From: Clostridiales bacterium
Lineage (GTDB): Bacteria; Bacillota; Clostridia; Peptostreptococcales; Anaerovoracaceae
Assembly: GCA_015243575.1 (NCBI GenBank)
Contig: CP042469.1
Span: 3,376,929 to 3,440,928 of the forward strand
Reading direction: 5' to 3'
DNA length: 64,000 bases
Positions 7,424 through 19,005 of this stretch are shown here, in pieces. The notes beneath the pieces were generated by a model. It did no database searches and was not told the DNA's origin. It saw nothing but the letters and a program-made list of their open reading frames with translations. A program made the translations under genes and the position numbers. The number at the start of each line of letters is the position of its first letter. Position 1 is the stretch's first letter.

Positions 7424-8773
7424 ATGAATGATTTTATTGCTACATCAAAAGAAAATGAAAAGATGCCGAATCAGATTAATAAAATCATAAGAGACAAGAC
7501 TCAAGTCAACCAATATATGCGAAAATATTTTAAGGAACTGAGTGTTGTCAAGTGCATTTCAGACGGCCTTGTGGTAATAGATAAATTTCACAGGCTTTAC
7601 TTTCTGAATGAATCAGGAAAAGAATTCTATTTTAAGCCGGATTCCATCAAATTCTACGAGGATGTCTTTTACGGTACCTCCTATTACGATATGGAAGGCA
7701 GCCAGCTCAACTTGGAGACTCTGCCCGGAGCCCGTGCATTATCAGGAGAGACAATCGCAAATGAATCTATTAAAATTGTACGTCCTGATAAAACCCTTTA
7801 CTGCAGCATCAACGGCAACCCTGTCTATGATGAAAACAATGTGCTGATCTTTGCGGTTCTCTGCATCCGTGATACAACAGAAAATATGTTAAATTACATG
7901 AAAATCGAGCAGCAAAGGGAGCGCCTTCTCAAAGTCGAGCAAGAGAAGAATGAAGCTCTTGAATCATCCATGAAGCTGAAAGATGATTTTCTTTATCTGA
8001 TCACTCATGAATTCAGAACGCCAATTTCAGTCATCAACAGTGCACTGCAGGCCATTGAGCTACTCTGCAGCAAGGAGATCACGACAAATATTTCAAAATA
8101 CCTGAAGACCATCAGGCAAAATACCTTCCGCCAGCTCCGCCTGGTAGACAATCTGCTTGACAATATCCGCTACGGCTCCGGCAATTTTAAGTTTCATTTC
8201 ACTCGGTTTGACATTGTCTATGCGACGCTTGAGATCATAAGGTCAGTAGAGCCCTATTCAAAGCAAAAGGAAATTCAACTTGACTTCAATTCAGAACTAA
8301 TAGAAAAATTCGTAATCATGGATGAAGAAAAATACGAACGGATCCTCTTGAACCTCCTTTCAAATGCGTTGAAGTTCACACCGAGCGGCAAAAGGGTCAC
8401 TATTATGCTAACGGCAGATACCGTCACCGACAGTAAAATGTTATGTGTTTCCGTCAAGGACGAGGGAATCGGAATTCCGAAAGAAATGCAACAAAAAATC
8501 TTTGAACGTTTTGGACAGGTAGATGGAGTCTTATCGAGAAAAAATGAAGGAACCGGCATTGGACTGCACCTTGTAAAGCAAATCGTTCATTCTCTGAGCG
8601 GGGATATCAAGCTGGAAAGCCAAGAGGGAGAAGGAAGTACATTTTCCATCTACCTTCCGATTGGATTGAGGGAGAGCATCAAAGAAACGTCGGTTCTGAA
8701 GGAAGATGAAAACGAAAACTGCCGTATTGAGCGAGCCGTTTCCATTGAATTCAGCGACATCTACTATAATTAG
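7424..8773 (+). CDS. Soluble PAS-domain sensor histidine kinase
   Basis: 449 residues with no membrane segment, so it senses a cytoplasmic signal. A PAS-type region (about residues 35-155, GLVVIDKFHRLYFLNESG near the start) leads through a coiled helix to the HisKA box THEFRTPISVI with phospho-acceptor His195. The ATPase domain shows the N box NLLSNALKFT (about 310), DEGIGIP, FERFGQV and GTGIGLHLVKQ (about 376). No response regulator is adjacent, so it is an orphan kinase. It starts 68 nt after corA and may share its transcript; it converges on the diguanylate cyclase gene with only 19 nt between stops. Confidence 0.88.
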   Translation: MNDFIATSKENEKMPNQINKIIRDKTQVNQYMRKYFKELSVVKCISDGLVVIDKFHRLYFLNESGKEFYFKPDSIKFYEDVFYGTSYYDMEGSQLNLETLPGARALSGETIANESIKIVRPDKTLYCSINGNPVYDENNVLIFAVLCIRDTTENMLNYMKIEQQRERLLKVEQEKNEALESSMKLKDDFLYLITHEFRTPISVINSALQAIELLCSKEITTNISKYLKTIRQNTFRQLRLVDNLLDNIRYGSGNFKFHFTRFDIVYATLEIIRSVEPYSKQKEIQLDFNSELIEKFVIMDEEKYERILLNLLSNALKFTPSGKRVTIMLTADTVTDSKMLCVSVKDEGIGIPKEMQQKIFERFGQVDGVLSRKNEGTGIGLHLVKQIVHSLSGDIKLESQEGEGSTFSIYLPIGLRESIKETSVLKEDENENCRIERAVSIEFSDIYYN

Positions 8774-8792
8774 GGCGCTGAAAACCTCCTGG

Positions 8793-9941
8793 CTAAGCTT
8801 CGAGTTTGATCTTACGCGACTTTTGCTTATTTTTATTCTCATACATCAGCAGATCTATTTTCTTTTGAAATGCTTCCGGAGTCAAGTGAGTCTTGAAGTC
8901 ATAAACAGAATATCCCATGCTGAAGCTTATTTTATAAGGCTTGTCCGATACTTGATTATGTAAGTCCAGACACCTAGAGAGATTTTCAGTTGCTGCTATT
9001 AAATCCTCCTCATCTGAGATATCCATAATAATGCAGAATTCATCCCCTCCATAACGAGCAATAAAATCATTTCTTCTGATGCAGCTCTTTAAAAGTCCAG
9101 CCGCAGTCTCCAGGGCTTGGTCTCCTGTTTCATGGCCGTAAGTATCATTGATTAGTTTGAAATTATTCAGGTCGATGAGAATTGCCGAAAACGTCCGTGC
9201 CGCGGTACTGCCCGCAATCTTTGCCTTCAGATATTCCTCAAGTTTCTTTCGATTGGCAACGCCTGTAAGATAATCAGTATCCATTCTTTGATTTTGTATC
9301 GTTATAAATACGACCAGCAATGAAATGGTCAAACCATTTAAGATAAGTGAGGTTCCGTAAACATAAATTTGAACAAGGATCGAGACCAGAGGAGGCACGG
9401 GAAAGAACACAAGGGAGAAATAGTGCTTTTTCTCGATTCGCTTCCTATTTTGGGACACCATTACAAAGGCAATCAAAATAGAACCGACTGTCAGCATTGC
9501 CGGAACAAGAAAGAGCGGCCCTCGATGATAGATATTTCCCTCATCGATATAGTACAGCCAATGATACCGAAGAGAAAGCAACGTCAGCAAGCCATTGAGT
9601 GCAAGCCATAAGGACATCACCCTCGCCAGTGCCTTTACACGCCTTTCATCACGGTAAATTTCGTAATTGGCATATGCCATCCACACCACAGATGGCAGCG
9701 GCCCCATCAGAAAGACAACAAAATTACCAATGGAATTGAAGTAAACATAGTAGGTTTGGGCGTGGCCATCAAACCTGCTTAATGTATCAAAAAAAAGCAA
9801 CAGCAAAGTCAGCAAAAGCATCAGATGAAAGAGCTTTTGCTGCAGAGAATATTTGTCATGCCGTCTGCAAGAATGAGCACACATCACAATGAGAATAATC
9901 GCCGAATAAAGATTGAGCATCAGATTAAACAGTAAGTTCAA
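8793..9941 (-). CDS. Membrane diguanylate cyclase (7TM-GGDEF)
   Basis: 382 residues. About seven hydrophobic helices fill residues 1-210; the GGDEF domain follows (DYLTGVANRKKLEEYL to the end). The active-site loop is an intact GGDEF at about 298-302, preceded by RRND, the RxxD inhibitory site at the correct distance, so product inhibition is expected. It should make cyclic di-GMP from two GTP. An upstream ATG at 9980 would add 13 residues, but GGGGAGGTG at 9951-9957 (as read on the minus strand) places the start at TTG 9941. The N-terminal sensor belongs to no family I recognise. Confidence 0.88.
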   Translation of the reverse strand: MNLLFNLMLNLYSAIILIVMCAHSCRRHDKYSLQQKLFHLMLLLTLLLLFFDTLSRFDGHAQTYYVYFNSIGNFVVFLMGPLPSVVWMAYANYEIYRDERRVKALARVMSLWLALNGLLTLLSLRYHWLYYIDEGNIYHRGPLFLVPAMLTVGSILIAFVMVSQNRKRIEKKHYFSLVFFPVPPLVSILVQIYVYGTSLILNGLTISLLVVFITIQNQRMDTDYLTGVANRKKLEEYLKAKIAGSTAARTFSAILIDLNNFKLINDTYGHETGDQALETAAGLLKSCIRRNDFIARYGGDEFCIIMDISDEEDLIAATENLSRCLDLHNQVSDKPYKISFSMGYSVYDFKTHLTPEAFQKKIDLLMYENKNKQKSRKIKLEA

Positions 9942-10107
9942 CGTCCTGCACCTCCCCTTCCACATTGATTTGTAAAACATCTATAGTCTAGCCCAAATGG
10001 GCAAGCGGTTCAATAGCGATTCTGGTCGTATATTGTCGAAACGATGGAAACAGTACAATTAAAATAGTGTAACTAATGCAATAATAATATAATTCGATTG
10101 AAAAGCG

Positions 10108-10141
10108 AAAAAAATCATGCGGTTAGTGATCCGCATGATTT
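10108..10141 (-). terminator. Terminator of the atp operon
   Basis: AAATCATGCGG (10112-10122) pairs with CCGCATGATTT (10131-10141); read on the minus strand a run of seven T follows. It lies about 30 nt past the atpC stop. Confidence 0.85.
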
Positions 10142-10169
10142 CAATCATCTTTCGATGTGTTTCTATTGA

Positions 10170-12120
<1,951 letters not shown>

Positions 12121-12130
12121 CTTTCTGAAT

Positions 12131-12245
12131 TTATGCAATGCTGCGTTGCTGGTTTCTTCGCGCTTGCTTACGTATGTCCATATGCGTGCGCTTCACGCTC
12201 AAAAGCCGCGCCTTGCCTTGCATAAAATTTCCTGCGCAAACTTTA
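12131..12245 (-). repeat. 115-bp intercistronic repeat, copy 2
   Basis: Second copy, 10 nt from the first, with a 125-bp period. On the minus strand its first three bases TAA are the stop codon of atpG, so the element begins exactly at the end of that gene. A diverged relative lies between etfB and etfA at 48192-48326. Confidence 0.85.
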
Positions 12246-13109
12246 TTTCAGCGCTTCGGCGCCTCCTACGATTTCGGAAATTTCATTTGTGATGGCGGCC
12301 TGCCGTGTCCTGTTGTAGTAGAGGGTTAGCTCACCGATCATGTCTCTTGCATTGTCGGTGGCGTTCTCCATGGCAATACGCCTTGCAGCGTGTTCACAGG
12401 TGGCAGATTCTACGATGGCGCCATAAACCATAATTTCCACGTATTTTGGCACCAGATAGTTGAAGACCTCTTCTACCGAAGGCTCATAATCAACCTGCTT
12501 TTCCAATCTCGGAAAATCCGGATCCCTGTTGATCTCGAAGGGAAGGAGGGTTACAGATCTTACCTTCTGCTCCAGGGAACTGACAAACGAGGTATAGATG
12601 ATTACTACTTCGTCAATCTGTCCGGAATTATACATATCGATGATCGGCTTACTGATATCATGGGTCTCCAGGAAGGAAATACTTTCCGGCGGGAGCATAT
12701 ACTCCTCAAAGATATCATAATCTCGCTTTTCAAAATATTCTTTGCCTTTTCCACCAACTGCCACGATGACCGGTTTTCCCCGATCCTCAGCGATTTGTCT
12801 TGCTGCTTCTTTAATGATATTGGAATTGAAGCTTCCGCAAAGTCCTCTGGAGCTGGTGACGATGATATAGCAAGTCGACTTGATCTCACGGTTCCCTTTC
12901 AGGTATTCCGAAGGGACTTCATTTGTATGGTGAAAAATTTCCTCAATTGACTCAGTCACATAGTGGAAATATTCTTGTGTTTTTTCAAAGGTGTTTTTGG
13001 CTTTCCGCAATTTTGCAGCAGATACGAGCTTCATGGCATTGGTGATATGTTCCATGCTGCTGACGCTTCGGATTCTGCGCTTAATATCTCTCATGTTGTT
13101 CGTTGCCAT
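12243..13109 (-). CDS. atpG: ATP synthase F1 subunit gamma
   Basis: 288 residues. The N-terminal helix MRDIKRRIRSVSSMEHITNA and the C-terminal helix NATDNARDMIGELTLYYNR form the rotating shaft; the Rossmann-like middle includes SRGLCGSFNSNI. AGGAGGAGGTG precedes the ATG. The stop codon forms the first bases of the repeat element. It lies 24 nt downstream of atpA. Confidence 0.96.
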   Translation of the reverse strand: MATNNMRDIKRRIRSVSSMEHITNAMKLVSAAKLRKAKNTFEKTQEYFHYVTESIEEIFHHTNEVPSEYLKGNREIKSTCYIIVTSSRGLCGSFNSNIIKEAARQIAEDRGKPVIVAVGGKGKEYFEKRDYDIFEEYMLPPESISFLETHDISKPIIDMYNSGQIDEVVIIYTSFVSSLEQKVRSVTLLPFEINRDPDFPRLEKQVDYEPSVEEVFNYLVPKYVEIMVYGAIVESATCEHAARRIAMENATDNARDMIGELTLYYNRTRQAAITNEISEIVGGAEALK

Positions 13110-13133
13110 GCCTTCACCTCCTCCTTACCAGCG

Positions 13134-14645
13134 TCAATCGGATGATCTCAGCGATTTGAATTTCAAGATTGCAGTCTTGAGCTGCTCTTCTGTTTCCCCT
13201 TCCAGCTTACCGGTGGACTTGATTTCTTTTCCCACTTCCGGATACTGGGTATCCATAAAGCTGTAGAACTCCTTCTCAAAATCCTTGATTTCTTCGACCG
13301 GAACATCCACAAGATAGCGGTTGGTCGCGGCAAAGATGATCATAACCTGGTGTTCGACCTTGACAGGTGCGTACTGAGGCTGTTTTAAAATTTCCATCAG
13401 AACAGTACCATGTTCCAGCCGTTCTTTTGTATCTTTATCAAGATCGGAACCAAACTGTGAAAAGCTTGCCAGCTCTCTGTATTGTGCTAATTCTAGTTTT
13501 ACCTTACTGGATACCTTTTTCATGGCCTTGATCTGTGCGCTTCCTCCTACACGGGATACAGAAATACCAGCGTTAACAGCAGGTCTCTGTCCTGTAAAGA
13601 AAAGCTCTGATTCTAGGAAAATCTGACCATCTGTAATGGAAATTACATTGGTCGGAATATATGCGGAGACGTCTCCCGCCTGGGTCTCAATGATAGGAAG
13701 TGCCGTAATGGAACCGCCGCCCAGCTCATCGGATAACTTTGCCGCTCTTTCAAGAAGTCTGCTGTGCAGATAGAATACATCTCCGGGATAAGCTTCTCTC
13801 CCAGGCGGTCTTCGAAGCAGCAGTGACATGGCTCTGTAAGCAACTGCATGCTTGGAAAGGTCGTCATAAATGATCAGTACATCTTTTCCCTGATACATGA
13901 ATTCTTCCGCCATTGCACAGCCTGCATAAGGGGCTATGTACTGCAGCGGAGCAACCTCACTGGCAGTCGCGGAAACTACGATGGTATATTTCATTGACCC
14001 TTTGTTCTCAAGGGTTTGAACCATTTGCGCAACGGTGGATTTCTTCTGCCCTATGGCCACATAGATGCAGATGACATCCTCTGATGCCTGATTGAGAATC
14101 GCATCGATGGCAATGGCGGTTTTTCCGGTCTGCCTGTCACCGATGATCAGTTCTCTTTGCCCCTTACCAATGGGGATCATAGAATCGATGGCCTTGATTC
14201 CCGTTTGCAGCGGCTGATTGACCGATTTTCTCTGCAATACTCCGGGAGCTATATTTTCCACGGGTCTGGTTTTCGTCGTGTTGATAGGTCCCTTGCCGTC
14301 GATTGGCTGTCCAAGTGCGTTTACAACACGTCCGATCAGTTCCGGTCCTACGGGAACTTCAACAACCTTACCGGTTGGCTTTACAACGTCGCCCTCTTTG
14401 ATTTCCTTATCGGGCCCCAGAATAACCGTACCGACATTATCCTCTTCCAGATTCAGCGCCATGCCGTAAACATCGCCGGGAAACTCAAGTAGTTCTCCCG
14501 CCATGCACTGATCCAAACCGTAGATTCTGGCAATACCGTCACCAACCTGTATTACTGTACCGAAATTGGATATTTCCAACTCGTTTTTATATTGTTTGAT
14601 CTGTTCTCTTATGACCGCACTGATTTCTTCTGGTCTTAAATTCAT
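13134..14645 (-). CDS. atpA: ATP synthase F1 subunit alpha
   Basis: 503 residues, normal length. P-loop [13 protein letters not shown], the segment [20 protein letters not shown], and the signature [17 protein letters not shown] are visible. Alpha forms the non-catalytic nucleotide sites of the F1 hexamer. The ATG has an AGGAGG-type site upstream; atpH ends 86 nt before it. Confidence 0.97.
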   Translation of the reverse strand: MNLRPEEISAVIREQIKQYKNELEISNFGTVIQVGDGIARIYGLDQCMAGELLEFPGDVYGMALNLEEDNVGTVILGPDKEIKEGDVVKPTGKVVEVPVGPELIGRVVNALGQPIDGKGPINTTKTRPVENIAPGVLQRKSVNQPLQTGIKAIDSMIPIGKGQRELIIGDRQTGKTAIAIDAILNQASEDVICIYVAIGQKKSTVAQMVQTLENKGSMKYTIVVSATASEVAPLQYIAPYAGCAMAEEFMYQGKDVLIIYDDLSKHAVAYRAMSLLLRRPPGREAYPGDVFYLHSRLLERAAKLSDELGGGSITALPIIETQAGDVSAYIPTNVISITDGQIFLESELFFTGQRPAVNAGISVSRVGGSAQIKAMKKVSSKVKLELAQYRELASFSQFGSDLDKDTKERLEHGTVLMEILKQPQYAPVKVEHQVMIIFAATNRYLVDVPVEEIKDFEKEFYSFMDTQYPEVGKEIKSTGKLEGETEEQLKTAILKFKSLRSSD

Positions 14646-14731
14646 ATGTGCAAGTCCTCCTTATTTCTTCGCCTTTTCATTTCGCCGTATCAAAACAATT
14701 GATGTAAACCAGCAGCGAATCGATGCGTCTT

Positions 14732-15271
14732 TTATTGAGATCTTAGGCTTTCTCCGAGGTCATTGAGACGCTTTCTTACCGTAGCGTCGATAACCTTACC
14801 TTCAATAAAGATCCTGACTCCTCCAATGATTGAGGAATCGGTTCTGTTCTCGAGCTTTACTTTCTTGCGGATCAGATTGCTTGTTTTTTCTTCAAAAGTG
14901 GAAAGCTGTTCCGCTGAAAGCGGCCCTACAGAGAATATGGTTCCCGTAGAGAACCCCTGGCTTTCATCAATCAACTGTTTGAACCTGCGGACAATGTTTT
15001 CGAACTCTTTGGCTCTCCCCTTGTCAATCAGAATCCACAGCAGATGAATGAGCTCATCACTTATTCTCCCCGAAAAAATCTTTGTTATTGCCTGCTTTTT
15101 TTCTGCAGCAGACACAACAGGAGTTTTTATGAACTCAAAAAATTCAGGTTCCCTTTTTAGGATATCCAAAACCTCCAGAGACTCCTGCAGAAGAATTTCC
15201 GTTTTATTTACATCGGATGCTGCCTCAAACAAGGCTTTTCCATATGTCATATCAACTGTTAATTCTGCCAT
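14732..15271 (-). CDS. atpH: ATP synthase F1 subunit delta
   Basis: 179 residues, one OSCP/delta domain: TYGKALFEAASD at the N terminus and the typical C-terminal strand-helix KLENRTDSSIIGGVRIFIEGKVID. It joins the peripheral stalk to F1. Its start lies inside the end of atpF (13-nt overlap), so translation is coupled. Confidence 0.93.
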   Translation of the reverse strand: MAELTVDMTYGKALFEAASDVNKTEILLQESLEVLDILKREPEFFEFIKTPVVSAAEKKQAITKIFSGRISDELIHLLWILIDKGRAKEFENIVRRFKQLIDESQGFSTGTIFSVGPLSAEQLSTFEEKTSNLIRKKVKLENRTDSSIIGGVRIFIEGKVIDATVRKRLNDLGESLRSQ

Positions 15272-15771
15272 CCCGAATTACCTGCCTGTTCTATCACCCG
15301 CTGAATAATATCTTCCTGTCCGGCAGCATCCAGCTGCTTTTCAATGATTTTCTCAGCAGCATAAATTGCGAGACCTCCGATTTGCTGTTTCATCTCGACC
15401 ACCGCCTTGAGTCTATCGCGTTCGATATCCCTATGTGCCTGCAGAATCATTTCGCTGGCCTTCCTGCTGGCATCATCAACGATCTCTTTCGCCTGTGCCT
15501 CGGCTCTAATCTTGGCGTTCTTTATAATTTCCCTGCCTTCATTCTCGATGTTTGCAAGCTGCTTCTTATATTCTGCCAGTTGTTCATCGGCAATAAGGTT
15601 TGTTCTGTCAGCTTGATCAAAAGCATCCTTTACTGCATTCTGTCGATCCAGCATGAACTGATGCACTTTTTTGAAGAAGAAAAGCTTGAGTATGACATAA
15701 AGGATCAGGAAGTTCACTGCTACCATCAGTAAAGTCCAATCCAAATGGATTAGATCTGCGTATTTTTCCAA
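15259..15771 (-). CDS. atpF: ATP synthase F0 subunit b
   Basis: 170 residues. One N-terminal membrane helix (LDWTLLMVAVNFLILYVIL) is followed by a long charged coiled-coil with KEIVDDASRKASEM and RDIERDRLKAVVEMK. It forms the peripheral stalk. GGAGGG precedes the ATG. Confidence 0.95.
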   Translation of the reverse strand: MEKYADLIHLDWTLLMVAVNFLILYVILKLFFFKKVHQFMLDRQNAVKDAFDQADRTNLIADEQLAEYKKQLANIENEGREIIKNAKIRAEAQAKEIVDDASRKASEMILQAHRDIERDRLKAVVEMKQQIGGLAIYAAEKIIEKQLDAAGQEDIIQRVIEQAGNSGWQN

Positions 15772-15824
15772 GGCATTTCCCTCCTTCCTTGCTTAAACTT
15801 AAATTTCAACGCTCTTGTTGGCTG

Positions 15825-16091
15825 CTAGAGCATGCTGATGAAAGGATTCGCAAACAGGAGCACGATGGAAACGATGAACGCAAAGATACCTGTTGTTTCC
15901 GCAACAGCCTGACCAACCAGCATCGTCTTTAAAATATCTCCCTGTGCTTCGGGCTGTCTGGCTACGCCTTCTACCGCTTTGCCTGCCGCAAAGCCCTGGC
16001 CAATACCGATACCCAAAATTCCGATCATTACGATGGCAGCTCCAAGTGCGGACATACCCAATACAAATGCTTCCGGTGTTACTAATGACAT
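15825..16091 (-). CDS. atpE: ATP synthase F0 subunit c with a sodium-binding residue set
   Basis: 88 residues, two helices joined by the polar loop ARQPEA (44-49). The ion site has Gln32 (GIGQGFAAG), Val63, Glu65, Thr66 and Thr67 (VAETTGIF). In the Na+-translocating rings of Ilyobacter and Acetobacterium the matching residues are Q32, V63, E65, S66, T67 and Y70; here T replaces S66 and F70 replaces Y70. Sodium coupling is therefore likely but not certain, since these sites can also bind protons. Confidence 0.95.
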   Translation of the reverse strand: MSLVTPEAFVLGMSALGAAIVMIGILGIGIGQGFAAGKAVEGVARQPEAQGDILKTMLVGQAVAETTGIFAFIVSIVLLFANPFISML

Positions 16092-16137
16092 GATTATTTC
16101 CTCCTTAAATACATGTTTCGTCTTGCTAAATTATCTC

Positions 16138-16842
16138 CTAATGGTGTTCGTGCTTGATAATTCCATTGGAGATGAATACCATAGTTAACATGGTAAAGAT
16201 AAATGCCTGAAGTCCTGCCTCGAAAATATCGAAGAAGAAGTTCGCGGGCAAAGGAATTCCGATGAGCAGGAATGGAATCGTAATTTCCATGCCTTCTGTA
16301 ATTCCTTCCAGTCCTCCAAACAGCAGCGCCATAATGATGACGCCTCCTGTAATGTTACCGAACAGTCGGAAAGAGAGAGAGAGCGGAAATGCAAGCTCAC
16401 CCACAAGATTGATCGGCAGCATGAAGGGGTATGGCGAGGACAGGTGCTTGATATATCCCTTCAAGGTCTGGGAACGAATCGCATTGTAGTGGATCAGTAC
16501 AAACGTGATCCCGGCAAGTGCGAACGTCGTGTTGAGGTCGGCGGTCACCGGTCTTTGTTCATAGAGTCCCAGCGAATTTCCCAAGATTAAAAAAATGAAC
16601 AGGGTTCCAATATAAGGGGCAAAGCGTATATTTTCCTTGCCCATGGTATTCGCAACCAAATTGTAGATGGATTCTACAATCCATTCGGCGAATGCCTGCG
16701 AGCCCTTGGGAATCCGTCTCATTTTCCTCGTGGATATGAAAGCAAAGGCAATCATAACGGCACTGACGATGAGTGAGTACAAAACCGTTTCGGTTATATT
16801 AATCCCGCCTATGCTGTAAATAATTCTCGGCCCAAGATGCAT
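16138..16842 (-). CDS. atpB: ATP synthase F0 subunit a
   Basis: 234 residues from ATG 16842, which has AGGAGG seven bases upstream; a longer frame reaching 16917 lacks a ribosome site. Five to six membrane helices include LVGELAFPLSLSFRLFGNI with the conserved arginine of the ion path, and a C-terminal FEAGLQAFIFTMLTMVFI. It forms the ion half-channels next to the c ring. Confidence 0.94.
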   Translation of the reverse strand: MHLGPRIIYSIGGINITETVLYSLIVSAVMIAFAFISTRKMRRIPKGSQAFAEWIVESIYNLVANTMGKENIRFAPYIGTLFIFLILGNSLGLYEQRPVTADLNTTFALAGITFVLIHYNAIRSQTLKGYIKHLSSPYPFMLPINLVGELAFPLSLSFRLFGNITGGVIIMALLFGGLEGITEGMEITIPFLLIGIPLPANFFFDIFEAGLQAFIFTMLTMVFISNGIIKHEHH

Positions 16843-16939
16843 TCTAAACCTCCTTTTAAGTCTATTTCCTGATTTAGAAATCGCTGATTCATTCCAGGCA
16901 CACGTTGAGCTGCGCACCTACCATACAATCAGAGTTTCC

Positions 16940-17392
16940 TTAGTTGTCAAGCTCCTCGTATTCTTTAAAATCATACCAGTGTTTCTTCGGCTGCAGCTCT
17001 TCAGGCTCTTCTCTGACAGTCCTGCCTTTGGAAAATTCCGCTTTCAGTCCATGCAGATAGAACATTGCCAGCTTAAGGGTCAAATACCCCAGTGCCGTGC
17101 CCATTGCGCTAATCATTCCCACATGAAGGGATGCAATAAAACCAGCGCCGTAAACGGCCAGCCGAATGAGATAACCAATAAAGGCCAGCGAAGCGTTGTG
17201 CCGCTCCAATACGAGCTGAAAGGTAAACGCCATAAGATTAAAATTCACAATTGCAATCGCGGTTCCCAGCGCGAGACCATATAAAAACTGAACATCAAAT
17301 CCCAATAGAGGAATTGATGCCAGTTCAATTATGGCGGTAGCCACGATTCCATATTTAAAAATTTTGTTCTTAAAGGCCGTCAATCCATTCAT
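16940..17392 (-). CDS. atpI: AtpI-like membrane protein, first gene of the atp operon
   Basis: 150 residues with four membrane segments (GIVATAIIELASIPLLGF, LYGLALGTAIAIVNF, LAFIGYLIRLAVYGAGF, MGTALGYLTLKLAMFYL) and a charged C-terminal tail EEPEELQPKKHWYDF. AtpI/UncI proteins help assemble the c ring in some bacteria. The sequence is weakly conserved and the call rests mostly on position and topology. The operon promoter is directly upstream. Confidence 0.75.
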   Translation of the reverse strand: MNGLTAFKNKIFKYGIVATAIIELASIPLLGFDVQFLYGLALGTAIAIVNFNLMAFTFQLVLERHNASLAFIGYLIRLAVYGAGFIASLHVGMISAMGTALGYLTLKLAMFYLHGLKAEFSKGRTVREEPEELQPKKHWYDFKEYEELDN

Positions 17393-17428
17393 TCTCAGCG
17401 TTTCCCCGGTTTTTCATGGTATTATACT

Positions 17429-17456
17429 ATTATAATCCTTAATTGTTAAATGTAAA
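17429..17456 (-). promoter_or_regulatory. Promoter of the atp operon
   Basis: On the minus strand TTTACA (17451-17456) and TATAAT (17429-17434) are 16 nt apart; a second TATAAT-like box lies just downstream. The atpI start is about 37 nt from the -10. Confidence 0.65.
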
Positions 17457-17498
17457 GCATCGTTAAAAAATAAACATTCAGAATATTTTGTTATCTAG

Positions 17499-17541
17499 AA
17501 AAAAAAGCATCGCAAACCTTCTAATTTCAAAAGATTTGCGA
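17499..17541 (-). terminator. Terminator after the wecB-MATE genes
   Basis: On the minus strand TCGCAAATCTTTT (17529-17541) pairs with AGAAGGTTTGCGA (17510-17522), then TGC and eight T. It separates the MATE gene from the atp promoter. Confidence 0.8.
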
Positions 17542-17634
17542 CGAAGTACCATTAATTTATGTGGATTTTTTACAAGAAATTACGACAAATTATGACATTT
17601 TTTCAAGCAAGCTGTTTCATGTTAGCCTCTACCA

Positions 17635-19005
17635 TTAAATATCATGCACCAGATTGTTAAGCCATTTCTTGGATCTGAAGCGTTTATGGCAGATAATCAC
17701 CTTGATGACCTCTTCTGTCTGCGCCATCAGAACTACGAAATAAATCGGAAGATGCAGATAGAGCGCCCCCAGAAACACCAGCGGAACTCCAATGAGCCAA
17801 ACGGATCCTACCTCTATAAACATCGCAAATCTGGTATCACCGCCACAGCGCATCGTTCCTACAATATTTAAACCACTGTAAATCTTCACAGGCATGAATA
17901 GACCATAGACAGAGATAATCAAGAACGCATACATCTGCCCTTGGGGCGTAAAATTAAACAAGCGTACAATCAGCTGTGACGACAGGATCAGTAATGTACC
18001 GGATGCAATTCCAACGAGAATCCCAATCCTCAGAAGACGTTTTGCAAGAGCATAAGCATAATCCATCTGCCCCATCCCGATTCGCTGCCCCACAAGAATC
18101 AATAAAGCGTCTCCCAAGCTGAAAATTGCAAGTATAAAAAGTGTGTTCAGGGTATTACTTGCTTGAATTGCTGCAAATTCTGTTATACCCATTCGTCCGT
18201 AAGCAGCGTTGTAAGCCGCCATGCCCAGACTCCACATTGCCTCGTTGATCATTACAGGTACTGCTGTCACCATTATTTTAGCCACCATCGGGCGATGCCA
18301 TCCAAAAAACTCGTTTAATCTTCCCGCCACCAGATTTTTCTTGCCAAAAACCACATACAAGACAAGGATCAATTCCAGTACTCTGGAAAGCGCCGTCGCC
18401 AGTGCTGCGCCTGTCACACCGAGCTTTGGAGCGCCAAAGCTTCCAAAGATAAAAAGATAGTTCAGGAACGTGTTGGTAGAAAAAACCACCATACTGATTT
18501 TCATAGGCAGTGCGGTCTGCTGGGTAGTACGAAGGACAGCGGTAAAGGGAATCGTTACACTTAAGGTCAGAAAGCAGATGGCAGCAGTTCTCAGATAATG
18601 CTGTCCCAGTTCGACGGCTTCCGGGATATCAGTGAAAATTCGCAGAACATAATGAGGAAAGAACATTGCGGGGATGAAGAACAGCATACTGATGCCAAAA
18701 CATAGGACTACAGCGAAGCCGGTAACACGCCTCATGCTTTTTAGATCCTGCCTTCCCCAATACTGAGCCATAAAAGCGGCTGACCCACTGACAAAGCCAA
18801 ACATGACCCCCCAATGAACGAAAAAAAACTGTGAAGAAAGCCCCACCGCAGCGAGTTCTACTTCACCCAGGCTCCCAACCATCAGATTGTCAACAAGGCT
18901 TAGTGAAGATGCGATAAGGCTTTGTAATGCAATAGGCAGCGCGACCCGAATCAAGGTCTTGTAAAGTGATTTATTTTCAATTGTGATTGGTTTGTTGTTC
19001 TCCAT
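17635..19005 (-). CDS. MATE-family efflux transporter
   Basis: 456 residues and about twelve membrane helices in two similar halves. Family features are LYKTLIRVALPIALQSL at the N terminus, DNLMVGSLGEVELAAVGLSSQ, and the repeated AAYNAAYGRMGITEFAAIQASNT in the second half. MATE proteins export cationic compounds using Na+ or H+. The start at ATG 19005 (MENNKPITIENK) has GGTGGAGT close upstream and overlaps the wecB end by 29 nt; a longer frame to 19041 is less likely. Confidence 0.88.
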   Translation of the reverse strand: MENNKPITIENKSLYKTLIRVALPIALQSLIASSLSLVDNLMVGSLGEVELAAVGLSSQFFFVHWGVMFGFVSGSAAFMAQYWGRQDLKSMRRVTGFAVVLCFGISMLFFIPAMFFPHYVLRIFTDIPEAVELGQHYLRTAAICFLTLSVTIPFTAVLRTTQQTALPMKISMVVFSTNTFLNYLFIFGSFGAPKLGVTGAALATALSRVLELILVLYVVFGKKNLVAGRLNEFFGWHRPMVAKIMVTAVPVMINEAMWSLGMAAYNAAYGRMGITEFAAIQASNTLNTLFILAIFSLGDALLILVGQRIGMGQMDYAYALAKRLLRIGILVGIASGTLLILSSQLIVRLFNFTPQGQMYAFLIISVYGLFMPVKIYSGLNIVGTMRCGGDTRFAMFIEVGSVWLIGVPLVFLGALYLHLPIYFVVLMAQTEEVIKVIICHKRFRSKKWLNNLVHDI

